DNA from: Epiperipatus broadwayi
Lineage: Eukaryota > Onychophora > Udeonychophora > Euonychophora > Peripatidae
Direction of reading: 5' to 3'
Length of the DNA stretch: 64,000 nucleotides
Assembly (NCBI GenBank): GCA_028023455.1
Contig: JAQFVV010012395.1
Span: 4,710,001-4,774,000 of the forward strand
The position numbers were made by a program, and so were the translations under genes. The notes below the pieces were generated by a model. The model was not told where the DNA came from, did not search any database, and saw nothing but the letters and a program-made list of their open reading frames with translations. Below, piece after piece: positions 34,274 to 46,092 of the stretch. Within the stretch, counting starts at the first letter, position 1. The number at the start of each line of letters is the position of its first letter.

Positions 34274-34579
34274 CATATATAGATACAGGTATGGATTGTG
34301 TCCTGTACATGAGGGGTCAGATTGACCTTATGTTAACATGGGTGTAACTAGAATCTCGGCCTCAGGATGGCCTTTGAGCATTTCATCATCAGATTTTTAA
34401 TAGGATAGATGGTTGGAGTGTGGTATAGATTGAAGCCTGTCCATTAAAGTATGAGGATTGGCTATCTTAATGTATATCTGAGCACTTATAGCATATATGA
34501 GTAGAGCTGGTAATCTGGACCAATTGATGATTGCTATACATATATTTGTGATTATTTATCTTTTCAGCATATATGTGTT

Positions 34580-34655
34580 CAGGTGTATCAGCATTTTGAG
34601 ATAGTGTGGAGAGTGGTGGGGCATGTGAAAGTCTGCTCATATACCCTATATACAA
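34580..34655. repeat. Direct repeat, copy 2
   Basis: Same orientation as 34198-34273, 382 bases downstream. Both copies keep GAGATAGTGTGGAGAGTGGT and CTCATATACCCTATATA. Confidence 0.8.
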
Positions 34656-34659
34656 CATT

Positions 34660-35680
34660 ATAATGATAATTTTTATCTAATTTCTTGATTTATAAAATAA
34701 AAATATATATTTTAAGTAGTGAGAAAAGGTTATATGTTTAATTTTGATATGCTGCCATACAATTTTTCAAATATTTTGAATTTTTCTGTTTGTATTGATA
34801 TATTTGCAAATATAAAAGAAAGTTTAAATTATTCAGCAGTTCATGAGGCTTAAATGTATAACTAATTGATAATTACTTCAAGAATGAATGCTTATGAGAA
34901 AAGTTCATGATAATAAATTGTATTGTTATCAGAATCATTCTGTTAAAAAAATATTATTTATTAGATGTTACAGTATAATATATTGTGACTTGGCAATAGA
35001 CAGTATTATATCATACACCAACTTGAATCATCATTTGTCATTTCAAAAAATATTTTGGACCACTTTAGGATTGAATTAATTTCATGAATCTAAATCTGGT
35101 TATTATTTGTAATTCTTAGAATTTCTACTGGATTTACTTCTATTGAAATTAAGTGAGATGAATTAAAAAATATATATATATTTTTTCAAAATTAGCTTTA
35201 TATAGAGCAAAATTTTGATCATTGAATAATAGGTGAATAAAAGTTAAAGGTAACCATTGGGTAACTGAAACATTTATGCCCACTATCAGAAAAAAATGCT
35301 ATTTTTAGAATTAACAGTAAAAAAAAAAATGAAAAACTATACTGTACTTGAAAATGAGTTTATAAAACTAGGAAAATTATTGGATGAGTAAAGTTAATAA
35401 AAGTATAGAAATTGAGAAATGAAAGAGGAATTGAGTTGGTTATATTTTAAAAATTAAATATGGAGAGAAATTGATATACAATTTTAGAAAGAGAATGATA
35501 GTTGTAATAATAACATGAGATGAGAAACTTGAACATAGATAATAGTATGCTTACATTGTCTTTCTGCAAGTGATCCCACTTTAAAAGTAGGTAAAGGAAC
35601 AAATTCAAAAGTTAAATTTCCATAGATCATAGCTCAAGTTTGTCATTTCAATAATCAGGCCGACCGAAGCCTTTCAGTCC
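34660..35680. other. AT-rich intergenic stretch
   Basis: Nothing supported; only A/T runs. Confidence 0.5.
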
Positions 35681-35689
35681 TCAATTTAA

Positions 35690-36400
35690 TATGCATGAGA
35701 CTGCTGTGGAAAAAGTTGCCGAAAAGCACTGTCTGTATAAGTCTTGCGATACTACAAAGACCCAAAGAACTGAATGGCCTTGGTCTACATGCTACATGTG
35801 CTATACTTACAGAGGATATTCTTTACCAAAAATGCAATGAGTGAAGACTGAAGAGGAAATTAGTAGCATGGTTGAGCCTACGGATACTTCACCACCAAGA
35901 TCCAGCAAATTGCTCCTTGAAATGGAACATTACATTGGAAGATTTGTGCAAAGCATAGAGCAGCTTCCCTTAACTAAAAAACATACTGGGACTCTTACAA
36001 GTTAATTTTTCCAAATCAAGAGAGAAACTCAGAGCTAAATATGAGACCGTTAATAGTAAAGTCCAGATGTTTGGCCTTAGAGCCAAAATTGATGAACTTT
36101 CTAATAAAATACAACTTGGGAGGGTTACCAACCAGCCAGTTTCTTGCAGTCTAGAGGGGTCATAAGAATGTTGATCCTATATGTGTGTTGTGCTTTCGGG
36201 AGGCAGAAACTGCCGATCACATTTTTCTTGACTGTCCTCGTTTGGCGGAAGTTAGAGGTCAGCTATGGATATCCATAAGGCCTGGTTGCGCCACCTTTCT
36301 CGATCTGCATCAGGCCATTAGGGGTGGAGTTTTCACAAGAATAAGGCTGATGATTATTGTTTCTTTTTGTGTTCTGGATTACTAGATGTGCAATGATATT
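35690..36400 (+). mobile_element. Non-LTR retrotransposon 3' fragment with zinc knuckle
   Basis: The + strand reads A-I-L-Q-R-P-K-E-L-N-G-L-G-L (about 35748-35795), the end-of-RT L-x-G-x-G-L block of non-LTR elements. Frameshifted sequence follows, and then a C-V-L-C ... H-I-F-L-D-C zinc knuckle (36182-36237) of the kind found after the RT domain. The last open piece ends at 36385. 5' truncated, with several stops. The clade is not determined. Confidence 0.65.
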
Positions 36401-38700
36401 CCAACCAAAACAAGTCCCCGTGGGAGCAATACAAGGAGAAGATCATCGCTGTGAAAACTAGAGACTCATGGTGCCTGCTAATTGTTTGCTGACATGTGGG
36501 GGCTAATTTCTTTGGACTCAAACATTTCCCATTCCCAAACTCTCAAATCAAAATTATGAACTGTTTACATTGTAGTTCACTCAAGTGCGATTATAGCGTT
36601 ATGCTAAAGTAATATGTATATATATGTGCTGTTTGCACAGATAATGAAGCTAGAATAAAGCAAAATTTTTAATTTATTAAAATATAAAATTAAATTAAAG
36701 AGCTGTGCGCTTTTAAGAGATTACTTGCTCTCATACTCATAGCTGTTGTTGTTATAACTTATGCTAAGAGGATTCAAATGTGTGCATGCTTGGACATGGT
36801 TCCCCTTCATATAGAAACCTTGTGCTACAGCAGCCAAGTGCCTGTTGTAGAGAATGAACACTCAACTCATGAGAGGTGCTCATGCAGTGAGGCGCAGTGA
36901 TGGCTCAATTTTCATGATAAGCAAGCTTGTGGTCCTCAGCCTGATGAAAGCAAGTATACATTCGGTTTCAATAGTCAAGTGGCATTGATGAGCGGTGATC
37001 AGGTAGCTTTAGCCTCAAGAGTGGTAAGCTGAAATCATTTGTGATATTGTTTGTTACTCTCATGACCATTGTTACTAATGTAATGATAAGAAATATCTCA
37101 ATAAAATATATATATATCTTATGATCTAAGCAACAACCCATTTGTTAGTTAGCTATACATTGTGCATAAGGCATATGTGTAATATGCATATTTCTTTATG
37201 TAATTTGTTTATCTTTCTTGATAACCAAGAGAAGTAAAAACAATATATTGTGTAACTATTCCTGAAAGCATTATTTAAAAAGCAAATTTTTTTTTTAATT
37301 ATTTACATTTTTTAATTGTTCAAGACAAAGATGCTTTTGAATTAATGTAGTAATGTCTTTTTATGGATACTTTAGATGTTGGATTTTTTTGGTATTCATA
37401 TAGTCTGTTTACTAGAAACACTTAGAGATATACATATTAATATTACCATAAGCTATTGTAGAATTATCATGGAACAATAAATGATCAAATTGTTGCAATT
37501 TGATTTAAAAATAACTTTGACAATACCAACTTAGATATACATAGTAATGATTATTGCTAATCTTACTTCTTCCCCAGAGATAAATTTTAAACTCAGTTAA
37601 AAATTAATACACCTTTTTATATTTAAACATAATCACATAATATCATTAATCCAATTTCATTTTTTACATTTGTCTTTTTTAATAATTACAGATTTCATAC
37701 ATATTTTGAATTTAGAGCCTACCTGAATTGCCTTGGGTTCTTTGGTAGAGATTTGGCTTTTTGTGTGATATCTTTCTTCTGGATTCTGTCTTATAACAAA
37801 TGGCTATGAAAAAATGTTTATGCATCCCCATCACAACTGTATTTTAAGAAAATTTACTTAGTTAACAAACAACCGATGTGTTTTGTATTCTGAGTGCAAC
37901 CGATGTAGGTGATGGATAGTAATCAATCTGTAAGTAGTGAAGAGAATATTTCAACAGTAGTAGATTTTTTTATATTTTATAAATTTGAAAAAATTATTTA
38001 AATGCTGTTATAAGCATTACTAGTCATGCTAATAAATAAAGCATTTTTAATTTTTCTAGTTAACCATCTATCTACCAATACTTGAACATTAAATATTTGT
38101 TGATTGTTGTCCGATTTATGTAGCTACTACAAGCATATTAGGAAATTCAACATTTCAAACTTTTAGTTTGGAGAAAAAAAAAATAGAAAAAATAACAACT
38201 GAATGTTAATATAAATTGCCTCTAAAATAAAAAATGAGCCAGCCCTAGAAATCTGATCATATTGCCATTGATTTTATTTAGTAATTATGTTTTGGCATCT
38301 AAAGTGGAGAGAGATTACACACCATTGCACTATAATTCAGACAAATCTCATTTCAAAAATATTTTTTGAACTTTGTTAGTAGTCTATATTGTGTATAGTT
38401 ATTTAATGTAAACTGATTCTTTTTACACTAAAGCAGGGTTTAACGAATGAGTAAATAACCATTATTTCCTTGAAATACTTCAATTGGCTATTCTGAATTA
38501 GAACCCATTATTTTTCTTTACATAATTTAATATAATAACATGCTGCTAGATGTTTACTAAAGTTATATATAAAGAAAAATGTAAATTCATAAGTAAAATA
38601 TGTAATACATATAATATTGGCATGGAAGCATATTTAAAGCCAAGATTATGTGCGTGCGCACGAGGACAAAACTAAGATTTTTTTAAAAAAATTGTCTTAA
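36401..38700. other. Intergenic stretch, mostly AT-rich
   Basis: At 36695-36747 there is a fragment related to the foldback arm at 28590-28635 (AGCTGTGCGCTTTTAAGAGA against GCAAGCGCTTTCAAGAGG, both followed by GCTCTCAT...CATAGCT). 36840-37040 is less AT-rich but carries no frame. No gene seen. Confidence 0.5.
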
Positions 38701-38701
38701 T

Positions 38702-38942
38702 TAATCATGTTTCTGTAATGTGATTTTCTCTATGCAATTCTTATGCAAAATAGGGACTGGTTTCTATCCCCTTTTAACACCTTGTGGAGGGATATAATCA
38801 AATACATGACCAAAGTCGTGAAAAAAAGATATCTTTGGTCATATGCTGAAGATTATACTATTCCACAAGGTGTTAAAAGCGGATAGAAAGCAATCTCTAG
38901 CGTTAGAGTAGTGCAGTGAAAATTACAGAAATATGATTCATT
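38702..38942. repeat. Foldback element, family A copy 2 (short)
   Basis: Left arm 38702-38820 and right arm about 38830-38942 are reverse complements, sharing TTTCTATCC.CTTTTAACACC and CCTTGTGG with each other and with 31258-31789. After both copies the same sequence follows (GTCTAATGAATGA.TAATAAAA at 31808 and 38958), so the element or its preferred surroundings extend further on that side. Confidence 0.78.
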
Positions 38943-39166
38943 AAGTGGATAATTGATAGTCTAATGAATGATTAATAAAAATTAGTCTTAGTTGTTTGTC
39001 AAAATTTATTATCAATTTATAGAAAGACATTACATATGCAAATATATAGTTAGTATACAAATATAAAAATGCAAAATATATAAAGTAGTACACAAAAGTA
39101 TAAAGCAATATAATTAATACAAAATGTATTTGTAGAAAACAGTTTGTAACAAAAACATTAGAAAAT

Positions 39167-39172
39167 TTTATT
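39167..39172 (-). terminator. Poly(A) signal of the ZnF-UBP gene
   Basis: AATAAA on the - strand, 80 bases after the stop codon of the gene at 39252-39707. Confidence 0.6.
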
Positions 39173-39251
39173 AATAACACGTCATTGTAAATTCTCTACG
39201 ACATTTTCAGCCAGTGCTGTATATCTTAATATCTAAGGCTGTTTAGTTAAT

Positions 39252-39707
39252 TCATTCAGCTGCAACAGGCAAATCGGATCCAAATTTACTTTTGTGAGCG
39301 AGTCTTTTAGCTGTAAGAAGTAAAGGGTTATGCACATAGCATTCGCAGCCGTAACACCATGCGGACAAATCCGAAAAACTTAGCGCAATAAGATGTCCAG
39401 ATGTTTCACTATGTTTCAACATATGTTTGTTAACATAACGTCCGCAATAAACTTCGTAACAAATGAGGCATATCCAATTTTCTTTTACATCTTTACAGGT
39501 TTGACAGGGAGCCCGAGTATCTAAAGTTGAAGGTACTGGTCCAAGCGAATTCAAATGAGGACAGTTAGTTTTAGGAATAATGCAAAATACTTTATCTTCG
39601 GGAATAGCCGCTTCAAAAAACTCATTCGTTGCAGAGTCGGACCGTTGCGCAGTCTCTCCACAGGCTCCCACTGCTGAAATATCACAAGAGGGTAAAGAGT
39701 TTTCCAT
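39252..39707 (-). CDS. Stand-alone ZnF-UBP (HDAC6 C-terminal type) ubiquitin-binding protein
   Basis: This intronless frame encodes 151 residues. Residues 49-143 form a complete ubiquitin-binding zinc finger (ZnF-UBP/BUZ) most like the C-terminal domain of HDAC6. All twelve zinc ligands can be placed: C49, H51, C68, C71, C80, C83, C88, H95, H99, H105, C118, C121. The residues that in HDAC6 hold the free ubiquitin C-terminus are also present (R90, Y91, W117, Y119, Y124). There is no deacetylase domain. The frame stays open upstream to 39827, but a TATA box at 39813-39820 would start transcription inside that extension, so I take the Met at 39707. An AATAAA lies 80 bases past the stop. The likely role is binding ubiquitin chains with free C-termini in the cytoplasm. 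Alternatives are a last exon or split part of an HDAC6 gene, or a retrocopy; the promoter, poly(A) site and intact ligands favour a real gene. Confidence 0.8.
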   Translation of the reverse strand: MENSLPSCDISAVGACGETAQRSDSATNEFFEAAIPEDKVFCIIPKTNCPHLNSLGPVPSTLDTRAPCQTCKDVKENWICLICYEVYCGRYVNKHMLKHSETSGHLIALSFSDLSAWCYGCECYVHNPLLLTAKRLAHKSKFGSDLPVAAE

Positions 39708-39812
39708 TTGGTAATAATTAATGAAAATAACAAATCTATCTTTATTCTTTCTAACGAAGTAAAACCACTTCTTAGAATAGCGAAAAAATAAAGTTGTTGC
39801 GTTGCTAACGAA

Positions 39813-39820
39813 TTTATATA
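39813..39820 (-). promoter_or_regulatory. TATA box of the ZnF-UBP gene
   Basis: TATATAAA on the - strand, about 105 bases before the chosen ATG at 39707. It decides the start codon because a transcript beginning about 30 bases downstream would lack the upstream Met at 39827. Confidence 0.5.
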
Positions 39821-39839
39821 GTATCACTTAATACGCAAT

Positions 39840-40166
39840 GCGCAAGAGAACTTACTAGAATGCCCTCTGCCAGCATTCGTATAACATTACGTAATAAAAA
39901 TTTTACATTTATTTGAATAAAAATAATTAAGCAGAAAAGTTTTCGGTATTGAATGTTTAGTGTAAAATATTTTAATTAATTTTTGGAATATACTAATGCA
40001 ATTTTATTTTCAAAGTACGAAAATAAATATATTAAAAATATTCAAATCTTGGGTTTAGCATTTGGAGGAAAGTGAAATTTTTGGAATCAAAACTCTTGGT
40101 TTATTTTAGCCCTACTACAAAAATATCACAAGCAATTAGAAAATGAATCAAATTATTAGAAATATT
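39840..40166 (-). other. ATPase 3' UTR / spacer before the ZnF-UBP gene
   Basis: Between the ATPase stop codon and the ZnF-UBP promoter. AATAAA on the - strand occurs at about 40105-40100, 40008-40003 and 39913-39908. Any of these could end the ATPase transcript. Confidence 0.4.
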
Positions 40167-40287
40167 TTAATAGTATGTTTCTTTTTCGAGCCAGCCACCA
40201 GGATATTTTCTTAATAAATAGCGTCGTACTTCATCATAAACAAATATTAGTAAACTAAATCCCATGGGGGGAAGCCACCATACAAAC
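40167..40287 (-). CDS. ATP1A: Na+/K+-ATPase alpha subunit, last coding exon
   Basis: On the - strand an acceptor (T-rich tract, then AATAATAG) ends at 40288. The exon begins with one base completing a Lys codon and then encodes 39 residues to TAA at 40169-40167. The sequence [22 protein letters not shown], ending L-E-K-E-T-Y-Y, is the last membrane helix and the invariant K-E-T-Y-Y terminus of the Na+/K+-ATPase alpha chain; in known structures the two Tyr shape the third Na+ site. The protein is the plasma-membrane sodium pump. The open frame continuing upstream to 40454 is intron. The preceding exon is at 58930-59031 with matching phase. Confidence 0.95.
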
Positions 40288-43200
40288 CTATTATTAAAAA
40301 AAAAAAAAGCAATAAATTTTATTAAAAGATAAAGTTTTTGAAAATGTTTTTTAATTTGAAAACTAATAACAATGAGGTGTAATTGATTCAAAGATAGCAT
40401 ATTGTTTAAGATCACTTTTCTGAGTTTGTGTATACGTACATAATTGAGGACCAATGTAAATTTTTAGGGAGCCAGGTTATAAAATTGTGTGGGATCAAAA
40501 AAAAAAAACGCATTTATATATGCTACTAAATTTTATAATAAATTATTTATTGTAAGCGCAAATACATATCTACATTCAATTACAGGCATATTTAGTCCGA
40601 ATTTGTGATATAGGTGATGCAACTGCCTCAGACACCAAAACCAAACTGTAATAAGCACGAAAATGAGTCATGTTGAAGGAATAAATATGTTTATAACTTT
40701 GTTTATTATTAAGTTTTTTTAAGTAATTTTAAAATATCCATATTTTCGAAAGCTCGCCTCAGGCGCCAAAATTGATCGGTCATGCTCTGCACCTAGTATA
40801 CGTATTATAAATATTGACACATCCACCCGCCTTATAACCTTCAATTACCAAAATGATCAATTTAATTTTCTATAGAAAAAATAACTAGAGATGTAAATCG
40901 GTTTGGGTTTAGTATTGTTAACATGTCATGTAACTCAATAAATTTGACTTATGCTACTAAAAAATTATTTTTAGCAATGTATTTCATCTTATCAAGATCC
41001 CATCATTTTTTTTATATTATTGACAGGATTCTTAATTTCTTCAAACATATCTGCAGCATCAAAATTTCCTTCTAAATAAAAATGCTGAATATGTTTATTT
41101 AAATATTGCCAGTTCAAATATGTGATTTCATTCATATATAAAAACAAATATTTTCAAATACTAATATAGCATCTACTATCTTCCAAAAATAATATACATG
41201 TAAATTTTCCTCGTTGCTGGTTGTTGACAGACTCGTACAATTTACTTTTTTTACAATTATACAGAAGTTTAAAATTGATATTATGCCTCAAAATTTTAAA
41301 GTTGTAATACTACCATCCAGAGACCATTAATCCTTATTAGCATATTCTGTAATTGGAATTACTGTATATATCTATGATTATTTTTTTTTCAAGTTTTTAA
41401 AAAAATTTTTTATATCTATGATATTTTTTTTCAAGTTTTTAAATTTTTTTTATCAAATGCGTGCCTCGTCTCAACTTTATCAAATCACAACGATCTCTGT
41501 AATATACAGAATATAAATAGTCCGAGTTTGCTGTCCACATAAAATTAAACTTGTACTCACATACTGAGAATAAAAATAAAATGAAGAAATTGATTTCAGC
41601 ATGTGGTATAATATTTGACTGGAGTAAGACAAGTCACACATATTTATAAATATCACAAATGACTGTTTATCATGCGAAGTATATAGTGTATTTGGAGAAT
41701 GGATTTAAGGACAATAATCTGTTGGTTCTTTATTAACAATAAATATTATAAATACAATATTTAGTCTGATTTGACTATAAACATTACAAGTTTGCTTAGC
41801 ATCAATTTGAGTTACCCAAATTTGGTTTAACCAGAATAAAGTCAGCAAAAGAACTAATTCAATATCTTGTGGATGTTTAGTTCCTAGAGTGCAAACTATA
41901 CTCTGTTTTAATTGTCATGTTAGCTATTGTTACCATATATTTTGGTATATTCTAATATATACTATTTATCAACGGTATGTTACTTTCCAATTTAAAATAT
42001 TTCTTAGTATAATTATTTCATGGTTCATGTAATTAGTTTTGATCTATCTGTGATGGCATAATAATGATTGCTCTAGTAAGATATATATATATATTACTCA
42101 CTCTCTCTCTATATATATGCAATCAAGATTTTTTCATTGTAATTGGTTTATTTTATTTACCGTATTTACTTCTAAATTGATATGTAGATTAATTGAAAAA
42201 CTGATATTTTTAATCTATTTTTTCCAGATTTATAATTTGCTGTTATCCAATCACTACATTTCTTTCCTCTTTGTAAAATATATTAAGTTACTACATAATC
42301 TTGGGGCTATCTTGGATAGCATTAAATTTTGACCATTCCCCCCATTCTTCTTACTGTTGTGATCATGATTGATCTGCAATGATAATCTGTGCTGCTTCAG
42401 TTTTTCCATGAACATTGTGACACAGCAATAATTTTGGTTTCTATACTAAAGTTATTAGTTTCATTTGAATTTTCTATTTCTCTTTGATGTTATGATCTGA
42501 AAATAGATTTATTTTTAAGGTGCATAACCAACTTTTTGATGTATATTTCAATTGTAATTGATTTTTAGATAGTTTATTAAGTAGTATTCCGTTTAGATGG
42601 ATGATATTTCAGATGCCTCTATTTTAAGGATTATTCTTCAATCTGTTATTTACTTTCAGAAGTAAATGTTGGGATAAAAAAAAACTGCTTACTATAATTC
42701 TAAGAGCAGAATTCCATAATTTGTTTAACAGTGAATGTTATCTTACTAACATTTTGGATATTGTATGAATGGCATATAGTTTTCTTAATGCTTTAATTGT
42801 AGCATTTAAAGAATGTGTCAGTACTATCAGGAATTTTGCCATTTTAAAGACTCGCGAGGTCAATGTGGAAGCTTTTTCAGTGGTCATTTTATTTTGTGTG
42901 TGTGTTTCTCAGCCATCTTTTGCCAATCCAATTCAACATATTTTTTCAATTTCCACAGTAAGTTTAAGAATTTTCGCAATAGTCTTCTGACCAAATTTTT
43001 AATTTAGGTCATTGGGGAACTTTCTAACATATCCAATGGAAATGGTGTATTTATTTAGTTTTTTTGTTTTGTTTATTTGGATGATATATGCATATTTATT
43101 TAACAGTTCCTAAAAATTTGGATTACTATTAATTTTTTTTCAATGAATGTTTGCTTCTGATTTGGTTATACATGAATTCTTTATGACGTAAATTTAGCTT

Positions 43201-44324
43201 TTTTAGTTAATGGTAGCAAACTTTTTTCAATTGTAGTTGTTACTCTTATAAAAATGTATCATTCTTTATTAATAATAAATTTTATATTCACAATAGCTCA
43301 GGTTTATTAGTAGATGATGTATTCTAATTACTAAATAGCATTTGCTATTGTACTATTTCATCATCCTACGTACTTACTATATATATTTGCAAACGTAAGC
43401 CTCCATATAAAAACAGATGAGTTAATTGTGATTGATTTGTTTTTAATTGGCTTCTTTTTTTTTTAGACTGATAACTGAATTAGTTGGAGGATTTTAAAAA
43501 AATCTTTTTTATTTTCTGTTATATAATTGTTTAGAGATTAATATATTGAACCCAAACATTACGCTATTAAAGTATACCAATAAACAATATGTAGGATTAC
43601 AAAATAACAATAAAGGTCTATGTGATTGCTAACTTTAATTTTGATTATTTGAGAAGAGATGTTCCGTGATAATTTCTTAAAAGCTTTTCTATCTTTCTGA
43701 GTTTTGATTTTTTTGTCAATAGTTGTTGATGAGAATTTGAATATTCCAAGCTGCTATAAACATTACTTATGCCATATCATCTTTTGAAACTTTGGAAATG
43801 CAGTTAAATGGCATTCTCAAGATCATTGTTAAACAATAAGACCCAATAAAATTAGATAAATTTTATCCAATTAACAAAGGAGCAAATTTTTACACTGTCT
43901 CTCCAATTTGAAAGTAATAGGATGGTGAAAGAATAATAGTTCAGAAAACATAAATGACTCAGTAAAAAAAATAATTGAAAAGCTAAAACACCGATAACTA
44001 GAATGCAGTTAGTTCTGTTAATGACACCCAACTCTGTCAAAAGTAAAACACTAAATAAAATAGTTTTGAACTATTTGAATAACAAAATCTATCTATTCTC
44101 AAACTAAACAGAGATCAACATCGCAGATAATTATTTACGTGACAAATTTTAAATAATTAAATTCTGTGCTACATATAGTATAATGATTTTAAAAATATTC
44201 CTTTTGTTAGCATAGGCAAATAGGGCAAGGAAATTGCATTAGTCAAATCAAATGGGATTTGAACTGAGATTTTCAAGTTGTCTTCATCTAATCATTCCAT
44301 CTTATATAACCGATACACATGACC

Positions 44325-44420
44325 ACACACATGTGAAAAGATAAATGATCTCCAATATATGTATTTCATGCTGAACCAGCACTCATCACTTGGTCCAGAT
44401 CTGCTGCCATACATATATAC
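44325..44420 (+). repeat. Fragment related to foldback family A
   Basis: Contains TTTCATGCTGAACCAGCACT and TGGTCCAGATC, closely matching TTTCATGCTGAACCAGCATT and TGGCCCAGATC in the left arm at about 31410-31450. No inverted partner was found here. Confidence 0.55.
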
Positions 44421-45630
44421 AATCAATGAATGTTTTTCACATCGTTGATGCAATAACATTCAATAACAGAAGTAAATAAACCATTACAAATTTCAGAACT
44501 AAGACTGCTAGTATTTTCTGGGCCAGCTCAATTACCAGTGGAGAAACTAATCAAAGTAACCAGTGAAAATAACTAGTGAAATTTTCTTAAAAGTCAGAAC
44601 TGGATCATGATATCTTTAAAATAACATTGTAGGTTGAATAGCTTCAGTAAGGAAATATGAATACTACAATCTAATTTGAACAAACTATTGTAGTCTTTGA
44701 TCTTGAATTTAAAAAAACTTGGTAAACCAATCATTTCATAAAGAATCATCAAATAACATTAAAGAATCATTGTTAAATATATATTTTTTAATGTAGGTTG
44801 TATTTAATTTAAGAAGAATCACAGGTTTACCATTATAGCTAATCATTCATTGGAAGCACAAAATCCTTAATTGATTGCAATACTATAATCAAAGCTAGGT
44901 AATTCGATTTTATAATGGTAACAAAATCTTTGTACATTCTAATAAACAATATTGAAGATGCAGTTAAGTAGTAACCTACGCTGAGATAAACATGATCAAA
45001 ATGTTTACTATCAATATAATCATCAAATGTCAATGATAAGCTATAAGTGAGTTGCATATTTAATGTCCTATTTTGCATATTTGCACTTCGTGAAAATGAA
45101 GGAATATTGTACTTCTTGAAAATGGTTATACCTAGAAGAAATCAATAAGAGTTTGTCATTCATTTATTTATTTGTATATAGTCGAATTATATATGCGTGT
45201 GTAGTCTTGATATTAACACAAATATTAAAGTTTTACAAATATATTCTAACACATGGTTGAACGTTATATATTGACGTTTCTCTTCTTCTGTTTCCCTTTG
45301 TCTCCATGCCTCTATGCTTTAACCTCTTTGTCCGGTAGTTCACTCAGTGTTATTGCTTTACCAGGATATATATATGTTTACACAGTGGTATATTCACACA
45401 GGATTATTCATTTATACAGTTATATATGTGGCATAGTTTTTATGCTTCAAACAATTATATGTTTATTGCACACATACAAGCCGAAGATAGATATTAATTT
45501 GATAGATATATTGCACTTATAAAATAATATTGATAAGGGTTATTTTGTTTAGAAAAGGGCTAAATATTCTTAACAAGTTTGGTTTAGGTAAATTATAAAT
45601 CACAGAAATTCACAGATTGGTAATAAGACT

Positions 45631-46092
45631 TTAGAATAATTGCAGGGGGATCAGATAGTCCCTAGGTTATTGACATTGTTTTAGGCTCTTCATTACGATT
45701 GTAATGAATTTCTTTCCCAGATCAAACCAGAAAAATTGGCAACAAGATAAAAAAGAGATTAGATCAAAAGAGACAACGCTTTAAAACTAGAAGAAGTTTG
45801 AATTGGTTTTAAAATAGATAGTCGCGGCTTGATCAGGGAAATAGATATGCAGATTTTTAGTTAGAATAATTTGCAAGGGGATCAGATAGTCCCTAGGTTA
45901 TTGACATTGTTCAGAGCTCTTCATTACGTTGTAATGAATTTCTTTCCAGATCAAACCAGTAAAAGTTTGGGCAACAAGATAAAAAAAAGATAAGAATCAA
46001 AAGAGATCTAAGGCTAAAACTAGAAGTCTGAATTGTGTTTTAAAATAGATGGTCGCTGGCTTTTGATCTAGGGAATATAAATATTGCAGATT
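45631..46092. repeat. Tandem duplication of a 230-bp unit
   Basis: Unit 1 starts at 45631 and unit 2 at 45861, both with TTAGAATAAT. Both contain GGGGATCAGATAGTCCCTAG, a CATTACG...TTGTAATGAATTTC block and AGATCAAACCAG. The units differ by many single-base gains and losses. Origin unknown. Confidence 0.85.

Noticed and set aside
36930-36990. CTGATGA as a second hammerhead core
   Set aside because: No stem II with a following GAAA and no cleavage triplet in the right place.
39708-39827. N-terminal extension of the ZnF-UBP protein to the Met at 39827
   Set aside because: A TATA box overlaps this stretch (39813-39820), so the transcript would begin after that Met; the extension is also low-complexity Phe/Lys/Ile-rich.
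40288-40454. Upstream part of the - strand frame containing the ATPase C-terminus
   Set aside because: An AG acceptor after a T-rich tract and the phase match with 58930-59031 show it is intron, not protein.
42769-43007. Overlapping + strand frames of 73 and 64 residues
   Set aside because: Two frames overlap in AT-rich sequence without a domain or codon bias; chance frames.
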